NCBI GenBank assembly: GCA_963573385.1
Contig: CAUYLG010075519.1
Location: 62,001 to 126,000, forward strand
DNA: 64,000 nucleotides
DNA from: Cacajao melanocephalus
Lineage: Eukaryota > Chordata > Mammalia > Primates > Pitheciidae
Reading direction: 5' to 3'
Shown here: positions 60,051-64,000 of the stretch, in pieces
Position numbering within the stretch: the first letter of the stretch is position 1
How the letters are laid out: each line of letters opens with the position of its first letter
Notes under the pieces: model-generated
What the model saw: the letters and a program-made list of their open reading frames with translations, nothing else
What the model was told of the DNA's origin: nothing
Databases searched by the model: none
Made by a program: the position numbers and the translations under genes

Positions 60051-60799
60051 GTTTTTCCCACAAGCAAGTAGTTTTCTGTATTTGTCTTTGAAGCTTTTTA
60101 CTTATCACTCTGGTTAAATAAATGAGATAATGACTCGTGATCCTATTTAGTTATGTGTTTTAAGTCTTTTTTATATTTTTGACAAACTTCGCCAATGGAA
60201 TTCAAAATTAAATCTCTTAGATGTTGAGTTAACTTTGGATTTTTCAGTTGGGAAAGATCCAATGATTTGTTTTTTACCTTGTATAAGTGAGATAGTAAGC
60301 TAATTAGGGTTATTTGATAGATTATTTGAAATGCATGATCAAATAAAAATGAAGCTAAATATTCTTTAAGTTATACTTATGGCTATGTTATTGATATGAG
60401 TGTTCCAAAAACTGTATGAGACTCCTAGATTCCTGTTATCAATCATAACTTTGATATTTTTAAATGTTGTATGCTACAGAAATAACCAATTTTCCTTGTC
60501 AATTGCTTGCTATAATATACTCTCATTGGATTTTTAACTGTGTTTCTTCTATGTCTTTGTCATCCACTGCTAATGTTTTTATTCTTCTCTAAAAGCCTTT
60601 GCAATCAGCTGCAGTTCAAAATTGCTTCTTCAGGGAGATTTAGGAAAAAGATTGACAAGTACTCTGAAATACAGGTTTCTGATAACTTTAAGATCATACC
60701 ATTGGACTGCGTAAGAACTTTGAGAACTCTAATAAAGAAACTGATGGGTTCATGAAATTGCCAGTGGAACATCAAGCAGAATAAGAATTAATTTTCTGG
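60051..60799. other. AT-rich DNA, no supportable gene
   Basis: The frame at 60540-60755 (71 codons) is basic at its end but has no recognisable domain. It may belong to ERV-derived DNA that continues after the Alu. Confidence 0.4.
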
Positions 60800-62554
<1,755 letters not shown>

Positions 62555-63140
62555 AGGGAAATAAAGGAGTTCGGGAAATACCACCCAAAATATGATGCTT
62601 TGGTATGCTGATTACTTTGAACTAAGGACAGAGGAAGGGTGGATGCAGGAAGAGGCTTTCTTGAGCTCCCCTTATCTGTCTAAAGATGGATCCTCCAAAA
62701 GGAACTCAGTTGTCATAAATCTCCTCCCCTAAAATCTTACCACCAGGGAAGATTAACTTGCATCACAGGAGAGGAGGCTGGAGATTGACACCACGTCCAG
62801 AGATACTATAACCTATTCTTTTCAGGGCTGCTCAGAGATAACCTTTATTACTTGAGAGACCTTTTAGCTGCTTAACAAGATAATCTTTATTCACCATACA
62901 TTTCCTCCATTCGCTCTTCCATAACTTGTGTTACCACCCTCCCCAGGAGCCCTAAGCCCCCATTTCTTTCTGTAGCTCAGGATGTTACTATATAAGCTTC
63001 CATCATCTGACCCTTCTTCAGGTCTCATATTTATAAGACTGCTGTGTGTCATAGGTAATTAAATATGGTTTCTCTCTCACTAATCTATCTCATTTCAATT
63101 TAATTATTTGCTCAGCCAAAGAATCAAAAGATGTGAATGG
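62555..63140 (+). mobile_element. ERVL-like LTR, plus strand
   Basis: GGGAAATACCACCCAAAATA, TGCTTTGGTATGCTGATTAC, CCAGGGAAGATTAACTTGC, CCAGGAGCCCTAAGCCCCC, a TATA-like TACTATATAAGCTTCC (62988), 'taattaaatatggtttctct' (polyadenylation region) and CTCATTTCAATTTAATTATT are in LTR order. The exact family and ends are not fixed. Confidence 0.62.
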
Positions 63141-63619
63141 AATCCATTTTTCACTCCCCTATACCACCTTTGTCGAATATCAATTGAGTGTAAATGTGTT
63201 GGTTTATTTCTGTCCTCTCTATTCTGTTCCATGGGTCTATGTCTCTGATTTTATAACAGTACCATGCTGTTTTGATTGCTGTAGCCTTGTGATATGTTAC
63301 AAAGTCAGATAGTATGATGCCTCCAGCTTCATTATTTTTATTCAAAATTTCTTTGGTTATTCACAATTCTTTCTAGTTCCATACACATTTTAGGATTTTT
63401 TTTTCTATTTTTGTGAAAAATGTCATTGGAGTTTTGATAGAGATTGCATTGAATCTGTAGATCGCTTTGGGTAATATGAATATCTTAACAATATTAATTA
63501 TTCCAATCCATGAACGTGGAATATCTTTCCATTTATTTGTGTATTCTCCAGTTCCTCTCATAAGTATATTGTCATTTTCAGCATGCAAATATTCTACCTC
63601 TGTGGTTAGATTTATTTTC

Positions 63620-63651
<32 letters not shown>

Positions 63652-64000
63652 GTGGATTTTAAATTTTTTAACCCAGGGTGTAATGTAGTGGTGTGATCTT
63701 GGCTCACTGCAATCTCTGTCCCCCAGGTTCAAGTGATTTTCCTGCTTCAGCCTCCTGAGTATCTGGAATTACAGGTGCCTGGCATCACACCCAGCTAATT
63801 TCTGTATTTTTAGTAGAGACAGATTTCACCATGTTGGCCAGGCTGGTCTCGAACTCCTGACCTCAAGTGATCTGGCCACCTCGGCCTCCCAAAACTGCTG
63901 GGATTACAGGCATGAGTCACTGCGCCTGGCCTGTTTTCAAGTATTTTATTCCTTTTGATGCCATTGTAAATGAGACTGTTTTCTTAATTTTATTTTTAGA
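63141..64000 (-). mobile_element. L1 ORF2, antisense, split by an Alu; runs off the window
   Basis: TTGTCGAATATCAATTGAGT, 'ccatgggtctatgtctctga', AGTACCATGCTGTTTTGATT, CTTTGGGTAATATGAATATC and CTTTCCATTTATTTGTGTAT are antisense primate L1 ORF2. After the Alu it resumes at TATTTTATTCCTTTTGATGC. It overlaps in content with 57100-57580, an older copy. Confidence 0.9.
63623..63933 (-). mobile_element. Full-length Alu, antisense, 8-bp TSD, long T tail
   Basis: A run of about 28 T, then right and left arms to GAGTCACTGCGCCTGGCC. TTTTCAAG flanks it at 63615-63622 and 63934-63941, within the L1. Confidence 0.93.

Overview
This window is primate, very probably human, nuclear DNA. Dimeric Alu elements in both orientations sit beside L1 fragments of several ages, MIR and L2 relics, MaLR, ERVL and ERV1-type LTRs, a MER2 DNA transposon, a 7SL pseudogene and processed pseudogenes. 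I found no intact protein-coding gene and no functional RNA gene. Every long open frame falls in a repeat, in low-complexity DNA, or is an unsupported frame in non-coding DNA. All family names are by-eye matches to remembered consensus sequences, so the class is safer than the subfamily.

Layout. 1-9.7 kb: Alu pieces, an old antisense L1 carrying a nested younger L1 3' end, a CpG-richer stretch at 3.1-3.6 kb, a CCAAT-rich LTR split by an Alu, a MER5-like relic, a near full-length 7SL RNA pseudogene (minus) and a solo MaLR LTR with perfect 5-bp target duplications. 9.7-18 kb: MIRs, a 62-bp tandem duplication, an old Alu with a GAAA tail, GGAT-type satellite DNA, a hAT-like relic, and a complete MER2 whose end seeds a 27-bp repeat. 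18-29 kb: an LTR-like block with a CTCF-like motif, AT-rich DNA with direct and inverted repeats, Alus, a COX5B processed pseudogene, and an MLT1 LTR partly duplicated in a 350-bp tandem. 29-35 kb: inverted Alu-type elements, an ERVK-like LTR, a full-length RPL6 processed pseudogene (minus), an MLT1-type LTR and a further solo LTR. 35-44 kb: stacked old L1s holding a solo LTR with 6-bp target duplications and another nested L1 3' end. 44.5-45.8 kb: a 1.3-kb GATA-type satellite. 46-49 kb: an LTR inserted into an LTR of the same family in opposite orientation, an MLT2-like LTR, another LTR, and a 33-bp A-tailed micro-insertion. 49-64 kb: mostly antisense old L1s, with Alus, an inserted L1 5'-UTR/ORF1 segment in the wrong orientation, and an ERVL-like LTR.

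No genes work together here. The value of the window is its record of insertion: nested elements, target-site duplications and satellites that grew out of transposon ends. Possible regulatory function is limited to a few CTCF-like motifs, one CpG-richer stretch and G-quadruplex-prone tracts, all inferred from sequence alone.
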